Position numbers and translations under genes: made by a program. Source: DATKDU01 sp035512595 (lineage in GTDB: Bacteria > Planctomycetota > Planctomycetia > Pirellulales > Pirellulaceae). From it: DNA of 27,264 nucleotides. Below, in pieces: positions 16,077 through 23,542 of this stretch. Numbering within the stretch: position 1 is the first letter of the stretch; the number at the start of each line of letters is the position of its first letter. The notes below the pieces were generated by a model. It saw only the letters and a program-made list of their open reading frames with translations. It did no database searches and was not told the origin of the DNA. The DNA lies in NCBI GenBank assembly GCA_035512595.1, contig DATKDU010000126.1, forward strand, positions 1 through 27,264, read 5' to 3'.

Positions 16077-17444
16077 ATGGCCCGCATTCCCTCCTTGGTC
16101 TGGGCAGTGCCCATGACGCTGGCCCTGTTGGTGCTGGCCAAGGGGATGCTTGAGCGTAGCTGGTCGCCGCCGCCCCAGGCCAGTCGCGTCGCACCGGCCT
16201 TGGTCGAGCGGCTTGCGCCGCCGGGCCGGCTGCACGCGCCCGATCACGCTCGCCCGGTGACGGCCGCGCCACAGCCAGCACCGCTCCGCGTCCAGCCGGC
16301 ATCGACCAATGGAACGCTCCCCCTGACGGCTCCGGCAGTGGAACAAAACCGCATTCAGGTTCGCGACGTGGCTCCTGCCGCGCCGCAGCCGCAGCAGCAA
16401 GCGCCCATCCTTTACCCCATCGTCGAAAGCAACGCGCTGCCGCAGATGGCCGACGCCTTTCCGGGAATCGAGCGGATTGCCGATTCGCAAGAGCGGCTTC
16501 CGGCGGAAGCCAAGCCGCGCTCGGCCCCTGGGACGACCTTCGCCAGCGCCGCTCCGTCGCCTATGGGCGAGCCCGCCCTGGCGGCTGTGCGGCAGCAGGT
16601 CGCCGCGATGAACCAGAAAGCGATCAAGCTGGCCCAGCGCGGGGCGCTCTACTCGGCCCGTGCCGAGCTGCTCCAGGCCCTGCGGTTGATGGTCCAGTCG
16701 CACGACGCCCAGAGCGGCACCACGCAAAAGAGCAGCGCGCTGGCCGCGGCAATCACCGCCCTGGATGAATCGGACGACTTCACGCCGCCGAATGCATCCG
16801 GCGCGGCGATTGCCGTCGCCGACATCATCCGCCCGCATCAAACGCCGGTGCTCAAGCGGATCGACGCAGCTCGACTTTCGCCGCTGACGTGCAGCCAGCA
16901 CTACTACGCCTATGCCCAGCAACAGCTCGGCCAGGCAACCGGCGGCCAGGCAATGGCGGCGAACACCCTGTCGCTCTTGGGGATGATACACGGTCATCTG
17001 GCCGGCCAATCCGCCGGCGGCAAGTCATCGCATACGGCCCGCGCAATCGTCTTCCATCAAGCCACGCTGGCGCTGGCGCCGCGGCATTACCGATCGGCCA
17101 ACGAGTTGGGCGTATTGTGGGCCCGCTGCGGCGAGCTGTCGGCCGCCCGCCAGATGCTGATCGCCAGCCTGCAAAGCCATCCGACACCGAGTGCGTGGCA
17201 CAACCTGGCCGCCGTCCACGACCGGCTCGGCGAGCGGGACCTGGCGCAGCTTGCGCGGAAGGAAGCGACGCTCCTTTCGCCCAAGACGCCGACGGAAGCG
17301 GGAGTGCCGTCGGTCGAGTGGGTCGATGCGGCGACGTTTGCGGCCAAGAGTCCGGCCGAGGACTCGCACGCTGCCCCCGGAAAGTCGGTTCACGTCTCGG
17401 CTGCGTCGCACGGGAATGCTCCCAACCAGGCGGTGCGGAGATAA
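16077..17444 (+). CDS. Membrane-anchored TPR protein linked to polysaccharide export
   Basis: A 455-residue protein with an N-terminal membrane segment (VWAVPMTLALLVLAKGML, about 8-25) and a long proline/alanine-rich linker (about 30-165). A helical part from about 170 follows, with TPR-like pairs such as AIKLAQRGALYSARAELLQALR and HNLAAVHDRLGERDLAQLARKEA. It probably acts outside the inner membrane as a scaffold. It is followed after three bases by the polysaccharide export protein, so they form an operon. The function is inferred only from this pairing. The start has only a weak purine run upstream. The 254-base gap before it (15823-16076) shows no gene. Confidence 0.75.
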   Translation: MARIPSLVWAVPMTLALLVLAKGMLERSWSPPPQASRVAPALVERLAPPGRLHAPDHARPVTAAPQPAPLRVQPASTNGTLPLTAPAVEQNRIQVRDVAPAAPQPQQQAPILYPIVESNALPQMADAFPGIERIADSQERLPAEAKPRSAPGTTFASAAPSPMGEPALAAVRQQVAAMNQKAIKLAQRGALYSARAELLQALRLMVQSHDAQSGTTQKSSALAAAITALDESDDFTPPNASGAAIAVADIIRPHQTPVLKRIDAARLSPLTCSQHYYAYAQQQLGQATGGQAMAANTLSLLGMIHGHLAGQSAGGKSSHTARAIVFHQATLALAPRHYRSANELGVLWARCGELSAARQMLIASLQSHPTPSAWHNLAAVHDRLGERDLAQLARKEATLLSPKTPTEAGVPSVEWVDAATFAAKSPAEDSHAAPGKSVHVSAASHGNAPNQAVRR

Positions 17445-17447
17445 GCC

Positions 17448-18710
17448 ATGACGAGCCGCAGCGTGACATGGTGGTGCGTTGGATCGATCCTGTTAACAGG
17501 GAGCGCGGCAGCCGGTCTTTGGCAACAGCCGGTTTCCGAGCAGCCTATTGGCCACGATGTGAAGACGTCAGCCGGCGATCGAATCGATGCCGAGCCGCAG
17601 TGGATTCTCCTCTGTCAGGCGACGGAGCCGGTCGAAACCATCGCGCCGATCGGGAACGCTCCTTGGATCGACCATTCGCCGGATGCCTTCGGGCCGGCGT
17701 GCGAGCGGCGGATTGACGGCGTCGATTGCCTGTCGGCGGATGGCTGCGGAGAGCCGCGCTGGGGACAGTGGGGGCCGATTCCGTGGCAAGCCTTGTCGCA
17801 GGGGGAGTACATCGGCCCGGCTCGCTCGCCGCACGTTCCCGATTACCGGCTGCGGGTCGATGACGAGATCGAGTTCGTCTACGTCCTGGCGCGGACCGAA
17901 GAGGCGGCATACCGGCTGCAAGTCGGCGACGCGGTCAAGATCGAGTCGTCGATCGACCCGGCGGTCAATCGCGAAGTGACCGTGCAGCCCGACGGCACGA
18001 TCGATTTGTATTTGCTCGGGCCGGTCAAAGCGTCCCGCATGAGCGTGGAAGAGCTCAAAGCGCTGATCGACGAGCGCTATCAGAAGTATTACAAGGTCGC
18101 CGATTTCTCCATCCAGCGGACGCGGACGAACACGCGGCTGGACGACCTCCGCGATGCGGTCGATAACCGGTTTTTCTCCGGCGGCCAAGGGCGGCGGGTT
18201 CGCGTCACGCCGGAAGGGACGGTCGCCCTCCCCGAGATCGGCAACGTTTACGTGCAAGGGCTGTCGCTCGACGAAGTCCGCCGCGAGGTCAACGAGCGGT
18301 ATGCCGGGGTGGTGCAGGGGCTGAGCGTGACGCCGGCACTGGCTCAGCGTGCGCCGCGGTACGTGTACGTCGTGGGCGAGGTGCTCCACCCGGGCCGCTT
18401 CACGCTCGAATCGCCGACGACCGCGATGGGTTCGGTCGCGCTAGCCGGCGGCTGGAAAAACGGGGCCAACTTGCGGCAGATCGTTGTCTTCCGCCGGGCC
18501 GACGACTGGCGGCTTCTGGCAACGAAGATCGACATTCGAGGCGCACTATACGGCAAGCGCCCCTCGCCGGCGGACGAAATCTTTCTCCGCGACAGCGACG
18601 TGGTCGTCGTCCCCAAGTCGTCGATCCAGGCGACCGACGATCTCTTGGAGCTGGTCTTTTCGCACGGCATTTACCGGGCGTTCCCGGTCGTTTTCTTCTC
18701 GCGGCTCTGA
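17448..18710 (+). CDS. Polysaccharide biosynthesis/export protein (Wza-like) with two Poly_export domains
   Basis: A 420-residue exported protein (hydrophobic N-terminal stretch, residues 7-22). Poly_export (Wza) sequence is present twice: about 133-220 (YRLQVGDAVKIES, VTVQPDGTIDLYLLGPVKA) and about 240-300 (VRVTPEGTVALPEIGNVYVQG). A SLBB-type segment follows (RYVYVVGEVLHPGRF, about 313-330, then ALAGGWKNGANL) and a C-terminal hydrophobic end. The first copy is preceded by a half-repeat YRLRVDDEIEFVYV. It should form or line a channel for export of a capsule or exopolysaccharide. No export partner (Wzc, glycosyltransferase) is in the window, only the TPR protein three bases upstream. Confidence 0.85.
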   Translation: MTSRSVTWWCVGSILLTGSAAAGLWQQPVSEQPIGHDVKTSAGDRIDAEPQWILLCQATEPVETIAPIGNAPWIDHSPDAFGPACERRIDGVDCLSADGCGEPRWGQWGPIPWQALSQGEYIGPARSPHVPDYRLRVDDEIEFVYVLARTEEAAYRLQVGDAVKIESSIDPAVNREVTVQPDGTIDLYLLGPVKASRMSVEELKALIDERYQKYYKVADFSIQRTRTNTRLDDLRDAVDNRFFSGGQGRRVRVTPEGTVALPEIGNVYVQGLSLDEVRREVNERYAGVVQGLSVTPALAQRAPRYVYVVGEVLHPGRFTLESPTTAMGSVALAGGWKNGANLRQIVVFRRADDWRLLATKIDIRGALYGKRPSPADEIFLRDSDVVVVPKSSIQATDDLLELVFSHGIYRAFPVVFFSRL

Positions 18711-18804
18711 GTTGTTGACCGGCCAGGTTTGCTGGGCCATAATCGACCTCCCCCTGCACTATTCGGTGCAGGGTTGCTCATCGCCGCACCATTTGGAGGT
18801 CTCG

Positions 18805-19371
18805 ATGTCCCGCATCTTTCGTCCTGCGCCTCGCCGTGGTTTTACGCTCATTGAGTTGCTGGTCGTGATCGCCATCATCGCCATCCTCATCGGCCTGTTG
18901 TTGCCGGCCGTGCAAAAGGTCCGCCAGGCTGCGGCCCGCATGGAGTCGTCCAACAACCTCAAGCAGATTGGCCTGGGGATGCACAACTATAGCGACGCAG
19001 CGCAGGCGGCGGCCGAGCAGACGCTGGCCGACATGCGGACGATGATCGCCCAACAGGAGGTGAATCCTGATCTGATCGGCCGCAATCTGGCCGTCTACGA
19101 AGGGCTGGCCCTCGACCTGGCGGACTTTATCGCCGTGATGCAGAAAGTCCGCAGCGAAACGACCAACCGGCGGGATCAACGCCTGCTCGACCAGGGGATC
19201 CGGGCAATGAAGGACCTGCTCACCGCCGTGAAGCTGGAGATCCGGGCGCTCAGCCAGCTCGCAGACGACGAGCCGGACCGCGACGTGATCGGCGCCCTCA
19301 GGCAGCTTGAGTCCCTGAAGCTGGCCACGCGCTTGCCGGGAGTCGTCGGTCGCTCGCTGGGGGGCAGATAG
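18805..19371 (+). CDS. Short DUF1559-like pseudopilin
   Basis: A 188-residue protein with a type IV pilin-like leader: RGFTLIELLVVIAIIAILIG, with the prepilin peptidase cut expected after the glycine before FTLIE, and a hydrophobic helix. The next part (LLPAVQKVRQAAARMESSNNLKQIGLGMHNYSDA) is the planctomycete DUF1559 signature. Full DUF1559 proteins are about 300 residues and have a C-terminal beta domain; here the rest is a helical region (about 70-188), so this is a shortened or different member. The ATG at 18805 with GGAGG six bases upstream fixes the start; a longer frame beginning at 18484 overlaps the export gene and is not real. Confidence 0.85.
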   Translation: MSRIFRPAPRRGFTLIELLVVIAIIAILIGLLLPAVQKVRQAAARMESSNNLKQIGLGMHNYSDAAQAAAEQTLADMRTMIAQQEVNPDLIGRNLAVYEGLALDLADFIAVMQKVRSETTNRRDQRLLDQGIRAMKDLLTAVKLEIRALSQLADDEPDRDVIGALRQLESLKLATRLPGVVGRSLGGR

Positions 19372-19431
19372 GCTAGTAGGCGGGGTCGGAAAAACCGATT
19401 ATCGTGGCGATGACCAATGGGAGTCATCGCC

Positions 19432-20439
19432 ATGAGTCGTTTATTAAGCCGCCGTTTCCTGGTCGTAGCGACAATAGTCCTCGCGACGACCATTGCTGTC
19501 GCCTTCGCCGACGAGCCCCAGCGCGAACTGGTCCTCGCACCGGGACGGTTTACGCCGCTGACGGAGCCTCCCTGCTCGTACTGCTCGACGCAGCACCGCA
19601 AGGGACTCATTCGCGATGATGATCTGGTCGTCGCCTGGCTTCGCGGGGCACATAACGGCGGGGCGATCCCCGTACGGCATTTCCTCGCCGGCCCGCGGAT
19701 CATCAACGACACCTACGGCCTCTTTTTCTACGATCCGGACGGTGGATACATCGCGGCATACGAGAAGGATTACGGCTACACTTTTCACGGCTGGCGCGGC
19801 GGCGTGATGGTCGTCAAGGCTGAGGACGGAACGCTGTTCTCCGCGCTATCCGGCATCGCGTTTGACGGGCCGGTAAAAGGGAAGCGGCTCACGCGGATTC
19901 CCAGCCTCACCACGCACTGGGGACAGTGGCGGATGCTGCACCCCGAATCGACGGTGTACGACCTGTTTGATGGGAAGAAATACGCGGTGACCGACTTGCC
20001 GACAAAGCTGAATGCCGAGGCGGCCAAGTCGATGGGAAAGGTCCATCCGCGGCTCGATGCCCAGCGATTAGTCCACGGCGTCGAAATCGGCACTGGGCGA
20101 AAAGCGTATCCGCTCGATGCGGCGGTGGAGCGGGCCTGCTACACCGACCGCGTCGGTGACAAGGACATCGCCGTCTTCTGGTACGGGCCGACGAAGTCGT
20201 CAGTGGCCTTTGAGGCGACGCTCGACGGGCGGAAGCTGACGTTCTATGCCGACGACATTTCGCCGGAGACAGCGCCGTTCAAGGATAAAGAAACCGGCAC
20301 GCGGTGGACCCTCGCCGGCCGCGGCATTGACGGGCCGCTACGCGGCAAGGAGTTGACTTGGGTGCCGGGACTCCAGGCGAAGTGGTATGCCTGGAGCGGG
20401 GAGAATCCGGAGACGGAGTTGTACGAGGCGGCCAAATGA
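19432..20439 (+). CDS. Exported DUF3179 family protein
   Basis: A 335-residue protein with a Sec signal peptide (about 1-27, ending AVAFADEP). The DUF3179 pattern is seen: DDDLVVAWLRGAHNGGAIPVRHFLAGPRIIND, FHGWRGGVMV, and TTHWGQWRMLHPESTVYD, ending with a second, similar module (FEATLDGRKLTFYADD, then WTLAGRGIDGPLRGKELTWVPGLQAKWYAW). The cysteine pair CSYC lies at about residues 43-46. The function of the family is unknown. Start 19432 is chosen over 19417 because GGGAG lies eight bases before it. The stop overlaps the start of the next gene (ATGA), so the two genes may be translationally coupled. Confidence 0.75.
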   Translation: MSRLLSRRFLVVATIVLATTIAVAFADEPQRELVLAPGRFTPLTEPPCSYCSTQHRKGLIRDDDLVVAWLRGAHNGGAIPVRHFLAGPRIINDTYGLFFYDPDGGYIAAYEKDYGYTFHGWRGGVMVVKAEDGTLFSALSGIAFDGPVKGKRLTRIPSLTTHWGQWRMLHPESTVYDLFDGKKYAVTDLPTKLNAEAAKSMGKVHPRLDAQRLVHGVEIGTGRKAYPLDAAVERACYTDRVGDKDIAVFWYGPTKSSVAFEATLDGRKLTFYADDISPETAPFKDKETGTRWTLAGRGIDGPLRGKELTWVPGLQAKWYAWSGENPETELYEAAK

Positions 20440-21596
20440 TTGCAGAGTGCAGAGTGCAGAGTGCAGAGTGGCGGCCAATGTGGTGCACTCGCTCCGCGAG
20501 TGCTCTCCTTGTGCTTGTGACCTTGCTTGCCAGTGACGCCTTCGCGGAGTTGCGGGGCGCATTGCTGACTGCCGAGATGGTCACGACGGAGCGGCTGTCG
20601 TCGCTGCGAGCGGATGGCTACGGTGCCGTCATCCTGGTTGTGAGCAAGGGAGACGGTGCGGAAAACAATGCGGCTAGAGCCATCGAAGAATCCGGCCTCG
20701 AGCTGCACTACTGGATCGAAGTCGGCCGCTCTCCGGAACTGGCCGACGAGCATCCGCTGTGGATGGCGAGCTTGCAGGGGCACGATAAATGGCGGCGGCT
20801 ATACAAGGATTTTCCGCAACCCAAGTCCGACGAGACGATCAAGGTCTATCCCTGGGTGCCCGTTTTCTATCGTGAGGCGTTCGACGCGCATCTGGCGCGC
20901 ATCGAGAAGCTGCTCGCCGGTTTGCCGCCGGCTAAGGCGATCTATCTCAACGATCTGCAAGGAGCGCCGTCGGCCTGCGGCTGCGGCAATCCGGTCTGCC
21001 GCTGGACGACCGACTACGGTCCGATTGTGACGGCGACGAAGCTGGGGGATGACGCGGCCGCGAAGTTTGTCGCCGAAGTGCGAAAGCGGGTCCCCAAGGA
21101 GACGAAAGTCGTGCCCGTGTGGGTCACTGAGTGCGAGGCGCATGACAAGGACAACGACAAGCTGTGTGCCGGCGTCGGCTGCTACGAAGGAATATGCTGG
21201 AAAGCGTATGTCAGGCAGCTCACCCCGCTGGCCGCGGATAGCGACACGCTCGGCGCGCTCCTGCTCTACAAGGAGTTCGGCCAAGACGTGCCGAACTACA
21301 AAGCACGGGCCGGCTGGATCGGCCACGCGATCGAGCACGGCTTTGCCGACCAGCCGGCGAAACAAAAGTCGCCGGCCATCAAGCCGTCGCGGATCGTCGC
21401 GGTCTTGCAAGGTTGGGATGTGACCGACGCCGAAATCGCCGCGCAGCTCGAGCAAGCCACCGGTGCTGGCGCCGGCGGCACGATCGTCGCCTTTGCGCGG
21501 ATCGACCAGGCATGGTCGCCGAAAACGGTCACCCACAAGCCTGAAGCGCAAGCGAAGGAAAGCTCAACTGCCGAACCGACTTTGCCCCACCGATAA
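20436..21596 (+). CDS. Exported unrecognised protein, both ends made of dispersed repeats
   Basis: A 386-residue protein of unknown family. The ATG overlaps the DUF3179 stop. The first residues (IAECRVQSAEWRP) are coded by the heptamer repeat. The next, from the alternative ATG at 20478 (MWCTRSASALLVL), come from a REP-like element that supplies the n-region and start of the hydrophobic core of the signal peptide, which ends near ASDAFAE. The mature protein has the look of a TIM-barrel-like hydrolase (LNDLQGAPSACGCGNPVCRW) and is rich in cysteine (CGCGNPVC; CEAHDKDNDKLC; CYEGIC), suggesting disulphides or a metal site. The last 19 or so residues (HKPEAQAKESS...) and the stop codon come from the 33-bp repeat. 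The middle is well composed, so the gene is probably real. Confidence 0.7.
   Translation: MIAECRVQSAEWRPMWCTRSASALLVLVTLLASDAFAELRGALLTAEMVTTERLSSLRADGYGAVILVVSKGDGAENNAARAIEESGLELHYWIEVGRSPELADEHPLWMASLQGHDKWRRLYKDFPQPKSDETIKVYPWVPVFYREAFDAHLARIEKLLAGLPPAKAIYLNDLQGAPSACGCGNPVCRWTTDYGPIVTATKLGDDAAAKFVAEVRKRVPKETKVVPVWVTECEAHDKDNDKLCAGVGCYEGICWKAYVRQLTPLAADSDTLGALLLYKEFGQDVPNYKARAGWIGHAIEHGFADQPAKQKSPAIKPSRIVAVLQGWDVTDAEIAAQLEQATGAGAGGTIVAFARIDQAWSPKTVTHKPEAQAKESSTAEPTLPHR
20441..20468. repeat. Heptamer repeat, TGCAGAG x4
   Basis: Four perfect tandem TGCAGAG units lie at the junction of the DUF3179 and exported-protein genes, starting one base after the DUF3179 stop codon. No inverted partner is nearby, unlike at 3962-4020. 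Confidence 0.85.
20480..20503 (+). repeat. REP-like hairpin in a signal peptide coding region
   Basis: Foot GTGG, stem GCACTCGC, loop TCC, stem GCGAGTGC (perfect 8 bp). The flanking bases (GCGG, CAATG) also match the copy at 13712. The stem bases match the minus-strand copy at 13758 but are compensated relative to 13712. Confidence 0.8.
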
Positions 21597-21721
21597 TCGC
21601 CGCCAAGCCGCCCACAAGCCTGAAGCGCAAGCGAAGGAAAGCTCGGCCCCACGACCGACAGTGCCCCGCCCATAATCGCCGCTCCCTACCACAAGCCTGA
21701 AGCGCAAGCGAAGGAAAGCTC
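21533..21721 (+). repeat. Three tandem copies of the 33-bp repeat (left flank of RAYT-like gene)
   Basis: Copies of the unit that begins CCACAAGCCTGAAGCGCAAG lie at 21533-21565, 21612-21644 and 21689-21721 and are identical. The spacing is 79 and 77 bases, and the spacers share CCGAC and ATAATCGCCG, so the true repeated unit is about 78 bp. The first copy and its TAA form the end of the exported protein gene. Confidence 0.9.
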
Positions 21722-21754
21722 GGCCACCCAATCGACTTGGCGCTTTCGCCGATT

Positions 21755-22264
21755 TCACTGTCCTTCAAGCACGTACTGGACTGCCGCCCAGAGGCTGTCC
21801 TGGTCGTTGATCACCCGCTTGCTTCCCCGCTGCGTCCACCAATTCTCACGCATCTTTTCATCGACGCCTTGAAGACGATTGCCGAAATCCTCTTTCAAGT
21901 GCCTCGTACACCACGCTTTGAATTGGTCCATGACGATCTCCGGATCGCGATTGGCGGCGACCACAACGTGGACGTGGTTCGTGCGGCAGTTGACGGCGTG
22001 CAGTTCCCATTTGCGAATGTCGCAGTGCTTGCGGATCGTCCTTTCGACGATGGAACGTTGCCTGTGGTCTAGTATGAGCGGATCTGCCGTCATCCGCAGT
22101 AAGGCCGTGACCAGACGATCCATGTCGGCCAGTCGAAACACTCCCGGCTTTTCCACCCAGCCGCGGTCGTCGCCGGGTAGCCAACTCCCGTAGGTCGTCC
22201 ACGTCAGAAAGTAGGCCAGCGGATCGTCGAAGCGAAATCGCCCGACATCGAGTTTGTCACCCAT
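21755..22264 (-). CDS. REP-associated tyrosine transposase-like protein (RAYT, Y1 HUH)
   Basis: A 169-residue single-domain protein of the IS200/Y1 HUH transposase superfamily, RAYT group. The metal-binding HxH is His97 and His99 in NHVHVVV, the catalytic tyrosine is Tyr164 in AVQYVLEGQ, and the N-terminus has FLTWTTYGSWLPGDDRGWV, typical of the group. Such proteins nick and join single-stranded DNA at repeat hairpins; RAYTs are usually single-copy and associated with REP repeats. Here the gene is flanked on both sides by the same 33-bp repeat in opposite orientations. No IS200/605-like partner (tnpB) is present. The ATG at 22264 has no clear ribosome binding site. The C-terminus is short compared with RAYTs that continue past the tyrosine. 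Confidence 0.85.
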   Translation of the reverse strand: MGDKLDVGRFRFDDPLAYFLTWTTYGSWLPGDDRGWVEKPGVFRLADMDRLVTALLRMTADPLILDHRQRSIVERTIRKHCDIRKWELHAVNCRTNHVHVVVAANRDPEIVMDQFKAWCTRHLKEDFGNRLQGVDEKMRENWWTQRGSKRVINDQDSLWAAVQYVLEGQ

Positions 22265-22321
22265 GGTTCGATCCCATGAGGAGTGGATTGTCAGGAAATG
22301 GTCCTAACCGGCGGGACGCCG

Positions 22322-22438
22322 GAGCTTTCCTTCGCTTGCGTTTCAGGCTTGTGGGATTCGCCGAGGTCACGATTCGGCCGGCAATTCAAGGTTTTGCGGA
22401 TGGCGGAGCTTTCCTTCGCTTGCGCTTCAGGCTTGTGG
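22322..22438 (-). repeat. Two inverted copies of the 33-bp repeat (right flank of RAYT-like gene)
   Basis: Copies lie at 22322-22354 (one mismatch) and 22406-22438, both opposite in orientation to the copies at 21533-21721; the spacing is 84 bases. They lie between the RAYT start and the end of the Gfo/Idh/MocA gene. Confidence 0.9.
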
Positions 22439-22448
22439 GGGGAGGCCA

Positions 22449-23462
22449 CTACTTCACGCCCAATTCCGCGAGCCGCTTGTCGGCTTCGACTTCGGCTTTC
22501 TTCATCACTTCTTCGATCGTCGCCGCCGCGCCCCCTTTGCGCTTGCTCTCGTCGGCCGCTTCCATGAAGGCGTACAGGTTGAGCGTCTCGGCCGGATCGA
22601 TCGGCGATTTCTTCGTCTTGAAGAACTTGACGATCTCGACGATCAGCGGCCGGTAACCGCCGCCGGCGCCGATCTCGCGAATTCCCTTCTCGCCAAAAGC
22701 GGTGCCGCCGTAGCCGCTGCCGCCTTTGCCGCGAATGCCGCGGAACGTGCCAATGCGGCCATCCTTCCACTTGCCGACCGCCACGTCGAAGTCAGGCGTC
22801 GAGACGCGGGTGACCGATTCGCAGCCGGGGCCCATGACGGTGAACAGCGTTTCACAGCCGTGAATTCCGTACCAGAAAAAGTCGGGGTGGGTCGCTTCGA
22901 GCGAGCAAGGGCTATAGGCATCACAGCCGAGGATTTTGCCGAGCGCCCCATTCCGCAGTTCCTGGGCGCCCTTGGCATATCGCAGCGAAGACGACGAGAA
23001 CGTCGGGCAGTTGAATTTCGCTGCCGCCTTGTAGATGGCGACGGCATCGGCCAGCGAGCCGGCGACGGGCTTGTCGATGAACACCGGCTTCCCGGCCCGG
23101 AATACCGGCAATGCCTGCTCCAGGTGGGGCCGGCCGTCGTTGGTCTCCAAAAGGACGCAATCGACCTGTTTGAGCAGCTCGTCGATCGACGGCACGATCC
23201 GCACGCCGAGCTTCTCGATCTGCTCGATGTATCCCGGCACGCGGCTGGTGCTCGACTCGATGTCGGGGCTCCCCTTGGGATACGCGGCCACAACCGGGCA
23301 GCCGGCGACATCGGCAGCGGCCGTTTCGCTATTGAGCTCCTTAGTGAAGGCGATGGCGTGCGACGTGTCGAGGCCAATGATGCCGACCTTGAGTTGCTCC
23401 TGAGCGGCAGTGGGGAGAGCAAGCGCGGTCACAAGGACGACTCCAAGGAGAGAGCGGTACAT
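22449..23462 (-). CDS. Exported Gfo/Idh/MocA family oxidoreductase
   Basis: A 337-residue NAD(P)-dependent sugar oxidoreductase-like protein with a Sec-type signal peptide (about 1-21, ALALPTAAQ) and no twin-arginine. The nucleotide-binding turn is GIIGLDTSHA (27-36) instead of the usual GxGxxG, and the family's EKP motif is DKP (130-132). His113 lies in TNDGRPHLEQA. The C-terminal domain has RGIRGKGGSGYGGTAFG. Such proteins oxidise sugars or inositols; planctomycetes have many. Because a folded cofactor is normally exported by Tat, the Sec signal and the altered turn raise doubt about cofactor use. An in-frame extension to 23546 lacks support. AAAGG lies near the ATG at 23462. It is read with the ECH cluster, separated by an 80-base gap. 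Confidence 0.85.
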   Translation of the reverse strand: MYRSLLGVVLVTALALPTAAQEQLKVGIIGLDTSHAIAFTKELNSETAAADVAGCPVVAAYPKGSPDIESSTSRVPGYIEQIEKLGVRIVPSIDELLKQVDCVLLETNDGRPHLEQALPVFRAGKPVFIDKPVAGSLADAVAIYKAAAKFNCPTFSSSSLRYAKGAQELRNGALGKILGCDAYSPCSLEATHPDFFWYGIHGCETLFTVMGPGCESVTRVSTPDFDVAVGKWKDGRIGTFRGIRGKGGSGYGGTAFGEKGIREIGAGGGYRPLIVEIVKFFKTKKSPIDPAETLNLYAFMEAADESKRKGGAAATIEEVMKKAEVEADKRLAELGVK

Positions 23463-23542
23463 GGCGGGACCTTTGGTGGGGCGGAGGATGTAGACGTTGT
23501 GACCAGATTCTAGCGTGACTGACCGCGGTTTGCGAATGTGCC

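Larger units (their letters stand above)
21533..22438. mobile_element. RAYT-like gene with inverted 33-bp repeat flanks (REPtron-like unit)
   Basis: Three direct copies on the left and two inverted copies on the right enclose one RAYT-like gene. The pairing of a gene with flanking inverted repeats is the arrangement called a REPtron in gammaproteobacteria. Whether it is still mobile cannot be told. No target-site duplication was seen. Confidence 0.5.

Noticed and set aside
18484..18804. N-terminal extension of the pseudopilin frame
   Set aside because: It overlaps the export gene in another frame; the pilin leader must be near the N-terminus and GGAGG sits before the ATG at 18805.
21533..21721. 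CRISPR-like array: 33-bp repeat with about 45-base spacers
   Set aside because: Only three units, the spacers resemble each other (shared CCGAC and ATAATCGCCG), inverted copies occur nearby and elsewhere, and there are no cas genes. It is a dispersed repeat in tandem.
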